From: Fasciolopsis buskii
Lineage: Eukaryota > Platyhelminthes > Trematoda > Plagiorchiida > Fasciolidae
Length of the DNA stretch: 64,000 bases
Assembly (NCBI GenBank): GCA_008360955.1
Contig: LUCM01002323.1
Coordinates: 1-64,000 of the forward strand
Reading direction: 5' to 3'
Shown piece by piece: positions 21,250-33,520 of the stretch. The position numbers and the translations under genes are program-made. Each line of letters begins with the position of its first letter. Position 1 is the first letter of the stretch. The notes under the pieces are model-generated. The model was not told where the DNA came from and made no database searches. It saw only the letters and a list, made by a program, of their open reading frames with translations.

Positions 21250-24200
21250 AGCCGCGGAGAAGCGGTAAACAAAAATCGATCACAGGGCTGCTGCGCCCAA
21301 AATTTGTTCACTCATCCGGATACTACTTACAATTGATATCTATTCTCGTGGCATTGTGCCCTCGTTGCTAGGCTTGGTTCAGCCTAACTGACAAACGATT
21401 GTGAACAAATCACACTTGTTCTCCTTCTGTCGAGTCTTCAACCAACACGTCCCGTACACACGGCTTGCGCTACAAATTAGATAGTGGTCCGATATACGAA
21501 TTGGGATTGTACAAGTATAAGGATGTTTGGACAAGAGAGTACAACGGAACGTCCCGTGCACACGGTTGCCGTACAAGATTAGATGTGGTCCGATATACGA
21601 ATTGGGATTGTTACAAGTATAAGGATGTTTGGACAAGAGAGTACCGGTTTTTCGCGCGGGTGACGAGCGCGAATAACCGCGAAACCGGTCGTTGTGTGGT
21701 TGCGGCCAACATTTGTTCACTCATCCGGATACTACTTACAATTGATATCTATTCTCGTGGCATTGTGCCCTCGTTGCTAGGCTTGGTTCAGCCTAACTGA
21801 CAAACGATTGTGAACAAATCACACTTGTTCTCCTTCGTGTCGAGTCTTAACGAACACGTCCCGTGCACACGGCTTGCGCTAAAATTAGATAGTGGTCGAT
21901 ATACGAATTGGGATTGTACAAGTATATAAGGATGTTTGGACAGAGAGTACCGGTTTTTTCGCGCATGGTGAACGAGCGCGAATAACCGCAAACCGGTCGT
22001 TGTGTGGTTGCGGCCAACATTTGTTACTCATCCGGATACTACTTACAATGGATATCTATTCTTCGTGGCATTGTGCCCCTCGTTGCTAGGCTTGGTTCAG
22101 CCTAACTGACGAAACGATTGTGAACAAATTCACACTTGTTCTTCCTTCTGTCGATGCTTCAACGAACACGTCCGTGCACACGGTTGCGCTACAAATTAGA
22201 TAGTTGGTCTGATATACGAATTGGATTGTTACAAGTATAAGGATGTTTGGGAACAAGAGAGTACCGGTTTTTTCGCGCAATGGGTGAGGAGCGAATAACC
22301 GCGAAACCGGTCGTTGTTGTTGGTTGCGGCACATTGTGCACTCATCCGGATACTATTATGCATTTCTATATCTCGTGCATTGTGGCCTCGTTGCTAAGGC
22401 ATTGGTCAGCCCTCACTACACATACCTGCGATTGTGAACAAATACCACTTTGTTCTCGTTCTTCTGAGTCGTCTCACTAAAGGTCCCGTGCACACGGTTT
22501 GCTACAAATTAGATAGTGGTCCGATATACGAATTGGGATTGTTACAAGTTAAGGGATGTTTTGCACAGAGAGTACCGGTTTTTCGCGCATGTGTGATCGA
22601 CGCGCGAATACCGCGGTCGTTGTGTGGTTGCGGCCCACATTTGTTCACTCATCCGGATACTACTTACAATTGATATCTATTCTGTGGATTCGTCATTGCC
22701 CTCGTTGCTATGGTTTGTACGATAGACAAACGATTGTGAACAACACCTTGTTCTCTTCTGTCGAGTCTTCAACGAACACGTCCCGTGCACACGGCTTGCG
22801 CTACAAATTAGATAGTGGTCCGATATACGAATTGGGATTGTACAAGTATAAGGATGTTTGGACAAGAGAGTACCGGTTTTTCGCGCATGGGTGACGAGCG
22901 CGAATAACCGCGAAACCGGTCGTTGTGTGGTTGCGGCCAACATTTGTTCACTCATCCGGATACTACTTACAAATTGATATCTATTCTCGTGGCATTGTGC
23001 CCTCGTTGCTAGGCTTGGTTCAGCCTAACTGACAAACGATTGTGAACAAATCACACTTGTTCTCCTTCTGTCGAGTCTTCAACGAACACGTCCCGTGCAC
23101 ACGGTTTGCGCTACAAATTAGATAGTGGTCCGTTAACGAATTGGGATTGTACAAGTATAAGGATGTTTGGACAAGAGAGTACCGGTTTTTCGCGCATGGG
23201 TGAGGAGCACGAATAACCGCGAAACCGGTCGTTGTGTGGTTGCGGCCAACATTTGTTCACTCATCCGGATACTACTTACAATTGATATCTATTCTCGTGG
23301 CATTGTGCCCTCGTTGCTAGGCTTGGTTCAGCCTAACTGACAAACGATTGTGAACAAATCACACTTGTTCTCCTTCTGTCGAGTCTTCAACGAACACGTC
23401 CCGTGCACACGGCTTGCGCTACAAATTAGATAGTGGTCCGATATACGAATTGGGATTGTACAAGTATAAGGATGTTTGGACAAGAGAGTACCGGTTTTTC
23501 GCGCATGGGTGACGAGCGCGATAACGCGAAACCGGTCGTTGTGTGGTTGCGGCCAACATTTGTTCACTCATCCGGATACTACTTACAATTGATATCTATT
23601 CTCGTGGCATTGTGCCCTCGTTGCTAGGCTTGGTTCAGCCTAACTGACAAACGATTGTGAACAAATCACACTTGTTCTCCTTCTGTCGAGTCTTCAACGA
23701 ACACGTCCCGTGCACACGGTTTGCGCTACAAATTAGATAGTGGTCCGATATACGAATTGGGATTGTACAAGTATAAGGATGTTTGGACAAGAGAGTACCG
23801 GTTTTTCGCGCATGGGTGACGAGCGCGAATAACCGCGAAACCGGTCGTTGTGTGGTTGCGGCCAACATTTGTTCACTCATCCGGATACTACTTACAATTG
23901 ATATCTATTCTCGTGGCATTGTGCCCTCGTTGCTAGGCTTGGTTCAGCCTAACTGACAAACGATTGTGAACAAATCACACTTGTTCTCCTTCTGTCGAGT
24001 CTTCAACGAACACGTCCCGTGCACACGGCTTGCGCTACAAATTAGATAGTGGTCCGATATACGAATTGGGATTGTACAAGTATAAGGGTGTTTGGACAAG
24101 AGAGTACCGGTTTTTCGCGCATGGGTGACGAGCGCGAATAACCGCGAAACCGGTCGTTGTGTGGTTGCGCGCCAACATTTGTTCACTCATCCGGATACTA

Positions 24201-25300
24201 CTTACAATTGATATCTATTCTCGTGGCATTGTGCCCTCGTTGCTAGGCTTGGTTCAGCCTAACTGACAAACGATTGTGAACAAATCACACTTGTTCTCCT
24301 TCTGTCGAGTCTTCAACGAACACGTCCCGTGACACCGGCTTGCGCTACAAATTAGATAGTGGTCCGATATACGAATTGGGATTGTACAGCTATAAGGTGT
24401 TTGGCAAGAGAGTACCGGTTTTTCGCGCATGGGTGACGAGCGCGAATAACGCAACGGTCGTTGTGTGGTTGCGGCCAACATTTGTTCAATCATCCCGGAT
24501 ACTACTTACAATTGATATCTATTCTCGTTGCATTGTCCTTCGTTGCTAGGCTTGGTTAGCCTAACTGACAAACGATTGTGAACCAAATCACACTTGTTCT
24601 CCTCTGTCGAGTCTTCAACGAACACGTCCGTGCACACGGTTTGCGCTACAAATTAGATAGTGGTCCGATATACGAATTGGGATTGTACAAGTATAAGGAT
24701 GTTTGGACAAGAGAGTACCGGTTTTTCGCGGGAGTGGGATGAACAGCGAATAACCGCGAAACCGGTCGTTGTGTGGTTGCGGCCAACATTTGTTCACTCA
24801 TCCGGATACTACTTACAATTGATATCTATTCGTGGCATTGTGCCCTCGTTGCTAGGCTTGGTTAGCCTAACTGACAAACGATTGTGAACAAATACACTTG
24901 TTTCCTTCTGTCGAGTCTTCAACGAAACAGTCCCGTGCACACGGCTTGCCGTCAAATTAGATAGTGGCCGATATACGAGATTGGGATTGTACAAGTATAA
25001 GTGGTTTGGACAAGAGAGTACCGTTTTTCGCGCATGAGGTGACGAGCGCGAATAACCGCGAAACCGGTCGTTGTGTGGTTGCTGGCGAACTTTTTCGCGC
25101 ATGGGTGACGAGCGCGAATAACCGCGAAACCGGTCGTTGTGTGGTTGCGGCCAACATTTGTTCACTCATCCGGATACTACTTACAATTGATATCTATTCT
25201 CGTGGCATTGTGCCCTCGTTGCTAGGCTTGGTTCAGCCTAACTGACAAACGATTGTGAACAAATCACACTTGTTCTCCTTCTGTCCGGTCTTCAATGAAC
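21250..25300 (+). repeat. Tandem satellite array, about 308-bp unit, hammerhead-derived
   Basis: About twelve head-to-tail units. Measured spacings between the same GGCC site are 309, 307, 309 and 310 bases in the well-kept middle (22935, 23244, 23551, 23860, 24170). The first unit carries an extra copy of about 95 bases (around 21541-21640), and a late unit repeats about 65 bases around 25030-25140. Each unit contains CCGTGCACACGG, TAGGCTTGGTTCAGCCTA and an ACCGGTTT...AAACCGGT hairpin. The last region corresponds to the hammerhead of the dispersed copy at 46401-46443, but the core reads GTGACGA instead of CTGACGA. Units at the two ends have many one-base indels; those at 22750-24300 are nearly identical. 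Short open frames within the array are by-products of the repeat. Confidence 0.95.
22860..22925 (+). ncRNA. Mutated hammerhead region, representative array copy
   Basis: This copy shows the array consensus: CGCGCATGG, then GTGACGA (core position C3 is G), stem II GCG/CGC, GAAA, the ACCGGT palindrome and the GTC cleavage triplet, then GTTGTGTGG. Stem I can pair only with several G-U pairs after a one-base shift. C3 pairs with G8 in active hammerheads, so this form should not cleave. The same region recurs in each unit, for example near 21660, 23506, 23813, 24122 and 25104. Confidence 0.6.
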
Positions 25301-25560
25301 ACTTCCTTTGGACATGGCTTTCGCTTCATTTTATTTTCTATTTCTCCTGCCAGCCCTTTTTTCACTTTCCTTGTTTTTACGCAAAATTTATTCTTTCTTT
25401 TCCAACCCTGATCCTTACTCTCTCTCCGTTTTTCTCGTGTGACATTTTCCATTAATCCTTCCGATTTTCCATTTTATTCTTTCCCTTGTTTCTTTCCTGT
25501 TTTTCCATATACTGATGATATTTCTTGCCCTATTTTTGAAATTTTCTTTTTGCCGTGTAT
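25264..25560 (+). other. Pyrimidine-rich tract at the right edge of the array
   Basis: The repeat unit decays after about 25285 into a strand dominated by T and C for nearly 300 bases (TTTCTCCTGCC, CTTTCCTTG, TTTCTTTCCTG). No open reading frame of interest. Confidence 0.6.
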
Positions 25561-27221
25561 TATTATCCTCATTGCCTTCGAAATACTAATTTGGTTTTCT
25601 CTTTAATTTTTCCGGACGCCTTTTCTGGACGGAAAATCGACGGTCCGCTATGGAATCTATTTAAGTCCACTCGTTGTCCTTCCGGAAGCATTCGAAATCA
25701 AATTGATATTGTTACCGATACTCCGTCAAAGTTTTCCATTAATAACTGCGTTCCTTCACTTGGTTCACCAAATTACTCTTATATTTCACTTCCAATCCTT
25801 GTTTCTCGTTCTGTTTCTTAACGGAACTCCATGTGCACATTTCGGCGTTACTGCCTATCTTACTGGATTGCTTGCACCATTTTCTGGATTCTTGACCGCG
25901 GATAAGGTGTCACTTTTCATTGAAAATCTTCATGTTTTTGTATATCTTATTCTCCAGTAAATGTATCTTACACTGCCCTACTATATGGAACATGTGGACG
26001 GATTATGGCTAACGGGTTTTGCCTTCGAACGCTGGTGTCGGTGTTCCAATCTCCCCTTCGTAAATGACGTATGGGTGCTGTAAGTACGTGACTGCGCATC
26101 ATCTAAAAGATCAACAATCGTTTCATCCGTCACAAAGCGGTTCACCGATTAACCACAGCTCTATCTTGTCAAAGAGTAAACCAACTGTCAAGCAGATGCA
26201 GAAGATTCACGCGACTTCAGAAACAGCAATGCTTTATTCGTCTTTCACTAAAGGCAAACAGGGTTTTTATTATATAATATTTATTGTACATATATTTCGA
26301 ACATTTCTTCCCTAGCTAGAAGAAACTTGCAGCACAATGTCGGATTTTGTACTTTTTGTCATATACAACCACTTTATTTTAGAACCAAGGATAACAAGCT
26401 GTTCTCACCTAAGTGCTCCCTAAGCATCCTTTCATTCATGCACTGTGTCCTAAGACCGCCTGGCTTGTCTATTTGCAACTCAAAACAATTAATACGCGTT
26501 CACAGCGGTCGAGTTAGGACTTATGATCAGCTCTTGTTGTCTCAATGGAATCATACAATGCTACCCTACCTTACAATATTTCTGAACATTGTCAAGGAGA
26601 ACGATATACGGAACTTATTGTCTAGGCTATCCAGTGATGGAGTTGAACTTCTTCTAGGGACTTGAAGCATACCGGTTGAATCACCTTAATGAGCGACAGT
26701 GCACACACCGTTAATCACGTTTCAAGTGGCTCGAGAAGTTATGTGTACAGCTGTGCTGGGGCGCATATTAAGAATGGGCGAAGAATGAGTGTTCGCACCC
26801 TTAGGAATGATCAGTCAAAAGTAGTCAACCACTTGTGATATAGAGGTAGGTTGTTTATAGCTGGCAATGATGTTGAGAATTGGATCAAGTCAAAAATGAC
26901 AAAAACCCTAAATGATTCTGGAAAATTGCTAAACCTGCAGCGCAGATGTTAGATCCAGATTTTACTGAGCAGGAAGGAGGGACACTTTACTATACGTAGT
27001 AGTTTCCGTTGAGGTTGCAAGGCAAGCACCCTTCGCATTGAAGATTCTCGGCAGTTTCTTGTATTCGACCATCAGGCTGGCCAAAATAGCGATCAATTTT
27101 GGTGCACTTTGTCAAGTTTCAACTGTTGATGATCACACATTTTTATCTTTTTCTAACTGCTTTTATTAGTGAAAAAACAGTATGAAGCTTTTCAGGAATG
27201 GGATCAAGGTCAACAGAGAGC
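25561..27221. other. Non-coding sequence, nothing recognised
   Basis: AT-rich. An open stretch at 26327-26665 (plus) has no recognisable motif. No RNA or mobile element is supported. Confidence 0.4.
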
Positions 27222-27310
27222 TGCCAAGCGGAGAAATTGAGCCGCAATGCGGGGGTTCAAACACGACACCTTCAATTTCAAATGTCACGACCTTATACGC
27301 CGTTCAAGGT
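27222..27310 (-). repeat. tRNA-derived SINE remnant
   Basis: The minus strand reads GGCGTATAAGGTCGTGACA (box A side) and GTGTTTGAACCCCCGC (box B side), about 35 bases apart. It aligns along its length with the copy at 56465-56560, so this is a dispersed family rather than a tRNA gene. Confidence 0.55.
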
Positions 27311-30300
27311 AATTGCTCTTCATCACTTTCCGTGTCTTGGACACATTTTGCTTATGCCTGTCAGTCGGTTACTTTTCCACACTGTCTTTGCAAATGCCAG
27401 GTGAATCGGGCGGAGTAAGCTAGGAGGTGATTCGGTTATCACTTAGGTTGAAGGTATGACAAATTTAGCTTAGAATTTGGCAGTGGTCGGTACATTTTCC
27501 TCTCCTAAATGGGTGGCAAAATCGAAGAGTGTCTTCGGTTAGCTAGGTCAAAAGATATGGCTGTATATGCAAGTGAGTAGTAAAAAAGGTGTATGGTTTA
27601 CTTGTGTAGCTTACATTCCAGAAAAACCAAAACGTGAAATGTTAGAAAATTCTACTCGTTAGGTAAAATCGCCGTAGGCTGGAAACTTTTGAAGCGCCGT
27701 ATGCCAAGCCTTACTTTGCTATCGTCGCAAACGTCGTGTTCAATAACCATAAAATTGCGAGATTTATTTCTCGTTCACTTCAATATTCATTTCCATTCGG
27801 TAAATCGTTTCTCTTTAAAATGTGAAAACAGAACAAACGATTAAAGGAAGCTTTACTACTTAATACCATTCAGTAGCAGAGGACCTGAAAAGGAGTTTCA
27901 AGGGATACATTATCCAGAATCACCAGAACTGAGATCCTCAGCATTGCAGAGCAACAACGCCGAAACTGAAAACAAAACCGGAACCAATAATTGCGAAGGA
28001 AATACCTGAGTTTTCGTCTAGCGGCGGATGATTTTAACGGCTTAACGAACGTCAACACCACACCATACAGCTGATGAATTGTAGCAAGGATGAGACAGAT
28101 GTGGATTGCTTGGTTATTGAGGATTGGTCATTTGGAATTGCATGTTACTATAGAAGTGAAAGGAGATTTAACTAATGACTTGCCGACTGTGAATTCGATC
28201 GATTGGTTCGGCCTAAATACGTTTAATCTGAGATCGGTGGAATGAAAGCGGCTAAAAAGATAAAGAAGGAAACCCCGTATGTGATTCGGTTTTCAGCATC
28301 ACAAAAATGAAAAAAACAACACCAAACGAAGATTTTGAAAATGAAATGAAAAGTTCTTCGAATTTGTATGAGCACCATGCAAGTGGTTGTTTGACTCTCA
28401 TATATATGGAGGAAACTTGGCCGCTCTCTTTAAAATCGATGTGTTTGGGCAAAATTATAGAGTGTGATATGGCGCTTTCGGTCGTGTTACCAGTTCTTTA
28501 GCACAAAGGATTTGCGAAGTATCAAATCTTCTTCACTTTGTGCTTTGTTGATCTAAGGAAAGAAACTCGGATTCACCGGTTTGATTTTAATTTTGGTTGC
28601 TAGATTGATATCAAAAGGAAATGACAGTCTTCAGAATAGGCTGCCTTAAGCTTACGTAGAAGCTGAATCACTCAACAGAAAACTGTTTTGCCAAAAACGA
28701 GGCGCCAAAACCAAGTCATGATCCAACAAGTATTTATTAACTCTAGATTTTTAAAGTTGACAAAACGGGAGACGGTGACCACGAAGTTACAGAGTCAAAT
28801 GGCTTAAATAAGTGTGCTGTTGTTTTAATTGTGTAGGAAATATTTCGGTGATAAGTCGAATATCCGATTTAATCATAGATTGTATGAAGCTAGATTACAA
28901 TCAGATTGCAAAACTTGCCTTGAGAAATACCACCCATGTTAGTCGAAACGTTGGCATATTAAATCTACCAACAACGCTGTGTTATTAACATTATATCAGT
29001 CACAATCAAAACCAATAAAGGGCGCATCGATTTTTCGATATACTCCTTACATCATTTGGTCTTCATATGTTTGCATGTTTGACGGGAATGGCGTTTTAAC
29101 ACAGTAAGGAGACTAGGTATTTAGGCTCCCTGCTAGTTTAGAAGTCCGATTTGGTTAGCTCAAACTTGAAAATGTTTGGTGAACCCGGATTTCCGACTGA
29201 AGTAGGCCATCAATAGTGCTAGGCTGACATCATATCGATACCTCGATCGTGCGACTTCTCTGATACAGGCGGTGGATCATTCTTATTGTATTGTATATGT
29301 CGTCTTACTGCTTTTGTGAGATTCCAGAACTTATTTCATACTGTGCCTTAAAATCAACCATACTAGAACAATGAATTTCCTGGTTCATTTGTTTAGTTGA
29401 CCAGTTTCCGTTATTTCCTCCTCTAGAGCTATCTTCTCAGCCACAACTCTAAAACTTAATTTTTGGTGACGCTGAGCAGGTAGAGAACCAGAAGTATATC
29501 TATTTGATCAAAATCCGTGTTCCCCCTTTACCGGCCACGGGTACTCAGTAAGTCCAGTTAAACCAGATAAATCTGTGAAGCTCTATTTTGACTTTTGTAT
29601 GATGTAACTTGGCGGGTATAGCCGGCAGAGATCGAATCTTGTGTGTGTCGTATATACCTCATGATTTTCTCGATCGTTACGGAGGGCGACATCACATACA
29701 TGTACCATGGAATTAGTTAAGATGATAAACTACGATGTGCTGGCATAAGGTTTCATATCTTGTTTTTTATTGATAAAGGAATGAGATTTTTGGCGAAATG
29801 AACTAACACGATGAGCAGTTCAGGAAAAAATGCTGCCCAAAGAGAGAGGATCAAACCACCCAAGTATTTGTTGGATAACGGTGAAGTGCATTGCACGAAT
29901 AATGACAGAAAGCCAATTGTTTTCATGGCTTTCGCTGGGGAGTCCCAGGACACCGTTGAACATTGACAAGCAGGTTCGATAATTGCCTGATATAGATATC
30001 CGGACGGTTTCACGAATTTATTCATCATATGGGATAGAAGCTCTCTTCACCACAAAAAAACGATGGAGGCACTTTATAGCTGTTCCATTTTTGTTAAGAA
30101 TCGTCAGGAGCTCACATTCGCTGCGCTTCACCCGAAATATGGACCTGAGATGAAAGTGTGGGAGTCCAAATTGGTGACCATTAAGCTTCTCGGCAGTTTC
30201 TCAATGAGTTGTCGAACTTCAGCTTATGATTTTGTAATTATCCGTCACCAGATAATTCGCTCATGCATCGCTGGAGCATAGCAATCGACTCCCACCGACG

Positions 30301-32584
30301 ACGTCTCTGCCAGTAGCCTAAGTTCAACGCAAACTTTTCAAGGTAATCTATAGTGCCTGGCTACTTGGACCGTGTAGCAGTAGCTGCTGTATTAGTATGG
30401 CTTAACATAATTATTCTTCATGTGGAATCGCAACGCGAGAAACTGATAAGAGATGTCTTTAAGACCTCAGCTTTCTATTCCATAGTACAACTGAACCAAC
30501 TATGGTCTAATAACAGTCTATTATGCATCGTTGTAAATACACGCAAAGAATTAACTCAAAGAACATCAAAAATGTGGTATGTAAACGGGATAAGTCATCA
30601 ATAATTGCGCAAAATTCAATGATGAATCGATTGTGGTTGGACAGATCCGCAGAAAATCAAAAAGACCTATAATGCGACAGCGGGTTGTTTAAACATGTAT
30701 CAAGTAGAGATAAATAAATGAGAGGAAAATTGAATGGCTGAAATTCACGATAAATCCGGAAGAACGGATAGAGTTGCTTGTCTTGAGCATTCACATTATG
30801 ACAACCTATTGGTATCAAATCAGTGAAACTCCGTGGGAATAAATCCTAAATAGAATGCCATGGATTGCTAGGGAGAATTTGTTTAGTATAGAACACATTG
30901 ATGTGGAAACGAGTCAACTGAACTCTGCTCACCGAAATCATGTCAGTCAATGCACATGAAAACTGAGAAACATTATGCCCAGAGACTGGTGAAACAACAA
31001 TATGCCTCATAGATATTTACGGAATTAGGGGCAAAAATATTATCAGATCGGGTATTAAGATAAAATTTTGAATGTTCCTCTGTCCAGGCCCAGAAAGGCA
31101 TAGCCCGGTAAATATTAACCAGTAGGTCTACTTGGCCAAATAGAAATGCAAACGAAATGGAAATTTTGAGAACATACATTTCAAGTTAATCAGTGGTCAC
31201 CTATTGAAGATCGTGAACACCTTTTTTGAAATTAATGAATTTCTGGTTCACTTACTACTCAAAATGGCCTCACAATGTCAATTTTATTGACTTAGTGATT
31301 TGGTATGCGGCGCAAAAATTGAGGGTAATTGTCAGTGCCCTATCTTTCCATGAATTGCTTATCAAAGTTGTAGGCAAAGGAGATTTAAATCGATTTTGAA
31401 CATTTACGACGTAGTCAGTTGTCTCCGTGAGATTAGTTTATTGTCGTTCAAAAACCTTTTCAGTCGATATGTGTATCACCAACAAAAATTGTGTCGTTTT
31501 GACGTTCAAATCCCGCATGTCATCATGACGGTGACATTGTAACAACAGCACCGAATCATCATTGGTTAAATACGAAATTCTATTCAGTGTGCTCTATTTG
31601 GTGGGAACATTACCCCATGACCGTGAGGCAATCGCCCACTAGGAAGGATTCAGTTCGAGGTGGTTCCATATCAAGTAGGCTGACCATAGCATTTCACTTA
31701 CTATTATTAGGTGAATTGAATTAAACACTTTCCGAGTGAATAAAACCAAGTCGGTGAAACAAAATATCCATCCGATAATAATAGGCAATGTCTCTATTTT
31801 ATATATTATTTGCTTCAATCGAAGGGGAAACAGGAATTTAAACTGGTCTGAATGGTCACAACTTACAGCCTGTGGAATTTGAGAACTGAACGTTGAAAAC
31901 GGCTTAAGCTTGTGCGGAAAGTAGATTAATTATCACAATAGCGACACTGCTCTACCTTATTTATTTTATTAGACGCAGCGAGCAGAAATGCCCAGCCATT
32001 ATTATAGATTGTGACGGGATATGTAACCAAAATTTCGACCTTCGTTGGATAGTTTTATTTAGGGAATCTCCGCTGTTATACCGCACCATCATCCTTTCGG
32101 TGGTAATATCTGTCTTATCTGTCGGCTGACAATAGCTCAAACACCTTGAGAATTCTTAAAATGTCCAATTTTTGAATCTTACCAAATTTCTTCCTCATCT
32201 TCTGTTTTACATTCATATGTCCGATTTATCGTTTCGAGATCCATTTTCAACTAATACACCGCCATATTAATCAATACATTGAACCCATAGAAAAAAATGC
32301 TTACCCGAGGCAGGAAAAATCACTAGTTTCAGTTATGTTCACAAACATATTTTCCATTAAAGAACCCCTCCTTGCAGACAAAATATGTGACATAATTCAT
32401 GCGATCTAGATCCCAACACCGTTAGATTGTTAGCCCAATCAGCCTAAACTGTGCTGAACGCTTGCAATATAAACATATCTGCTGGGAACTTTCTGAGGTT
32501 TCTGTTGGTCGTCAAACATCAGAACCGTCTCATGACTGCTCCTTTTGAAATCTGTCGAAAGAAACCGAAAGAATAACTAAACTT
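27311..32584. other. Long AT-rich non-coding stretch
   Basis: No supported gene. At about 28941-28955 there is GTCGAAACGTTGG, a motif often seen downstream of Penelope-like or similar retroelement ORFs. No ORF remnant is attached to it, so it is noted only. Open frames are short and unremarkable. Confidence 0.4.
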
Positions 32585-33282
32585 TGCCGGGTGGTGCTCA
32601 CGGATGCGTTCAGACAAGCGCCTGGTCGTGCGGCCGATGTACATTGTCCCACAGGAACATGTGAATGAATAGATACAAAACGAGGCTGCAGAATCAGGGA
32701 TTTTGTCTTTCAACCATAATGACACTACGGGGCGGGATTTGAACAGGATACGAAGCTTGGCTGCGTAGAATGTCTTATTGATAGCACTAGTCAGTCTTCG
32801 TCGTGCTATTTCTGCTAGCGTGTCACCTTTGAATGGCAGATATATGTATACCGGCTTTCTCTCCACCGTCGCCCTCCTAGGAACTTCCTGTTCTGTCTCC
32901 AACATCTTGTCGATTAATCTAATTGGGAAACCATTTTCAGTGAATACTCTTCTGAGCGTCTGCAGTTCAGCTTCAAGAGTATCTTCTGTGCATATTCTTT
33001 TTGTCCTGGCAATTAGACATCTAATTAAGTTCATCTTCACATTAAGAGGTACAAAGCTGTGGAATTTGATGTATTGCCCATTCCATGTGGCTTTCCTGTG
33101 TACTGATCGCCGAATTGAGCCGTCTTCTTGACGACTTAGCCGTACATCTAAGAAAGCTATTTCACTGTTCAGCTTCATCTCTGTTGTGAATTTCACATTT
33201 GCTTGAGCCGAGTTGAAGATATTCAACAGTTGTTTAGTTTTCGTCGAGGGGTTGAGTACGCACCCGTGAGCACCACCCGGCA
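32585..33282 (-). mobile_element. Penelope-like element, inverted 5' segment (RT end plus GIY-YIG)
   Basis: Minus-strand frame from about 33262 to 32585. It starts just behind where the RT catalytic box would be (CVLNPSTKTKQLLNIF). It runs through IAFLDVRLSRQEDGS, HRKATWNGQYIKFHS and an NGFP motif, and reaches a GIY-YIG-type endonuclease with CSCGTMYIGRTTRRLSERIR and EHHPA. After EHHPA the reading leaves the element. Penelope-like elements combine a telomerase-related RT with this endonuclease and insert at nicked DNA. RT fingers and the catalytic palm are absent, so the copy is dead. The continuation of the protein lies on the opposite strand next door. Confidence 0.85.
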
Positions 33283-33520
33283 TGGTTGGGCACTGGAACA
33301 CTTAAGTCACTCAATAGCGCAGTGGTTTCACATCTAGCACAGACTAACCACACCGCGAATGTGATGCAAGCTTTCCGGACCCTGTATAAGGTCAGAGGTC
33401 AACAATCCAGGTTAGCAAATTATCGCCTCTTGAGCACGGCGGAAGCTGTCGCAATCCGTCTTCACAATCCTCCACTTTGTTCTCGAATAACTAAACATCG
33501 AGGGAAATTTCAATAACTTT
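33264..33520 (+). mobile_element. Penelope-like element, 3' segment in opposite orientation
   Basis: The plus-strand frame reads REHHPAWLGTGTLKSLNSAV, then VSHLAQTNH, AFRTLYKVRG and LLSTAEAVAIRLHNPPLCSR, ending at a stop near 33516. This is the C-terminus that normally follows the GIY-YIG domain. The 19-base sequence CCGTGAGCACCACCCGGCA at 33264-33282 is repeated in reverse complement at 32585-32603, the end of the inverted segment. The two segments are therefore neighbouring parts of one element placed tail to head. Confidence 0.85.

Noticed and set aside
21300..25250. Many similar short proteins in the tandem array
   Set aside because: The same unit is read repeatedly in both directions; frames break by single-base indels and have no start or stop logic.
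21250..25300. CRISPR array
   Set aside because: Units are about 308 bp without short repeat/spacer alternation, and the genome is eukaryotic.
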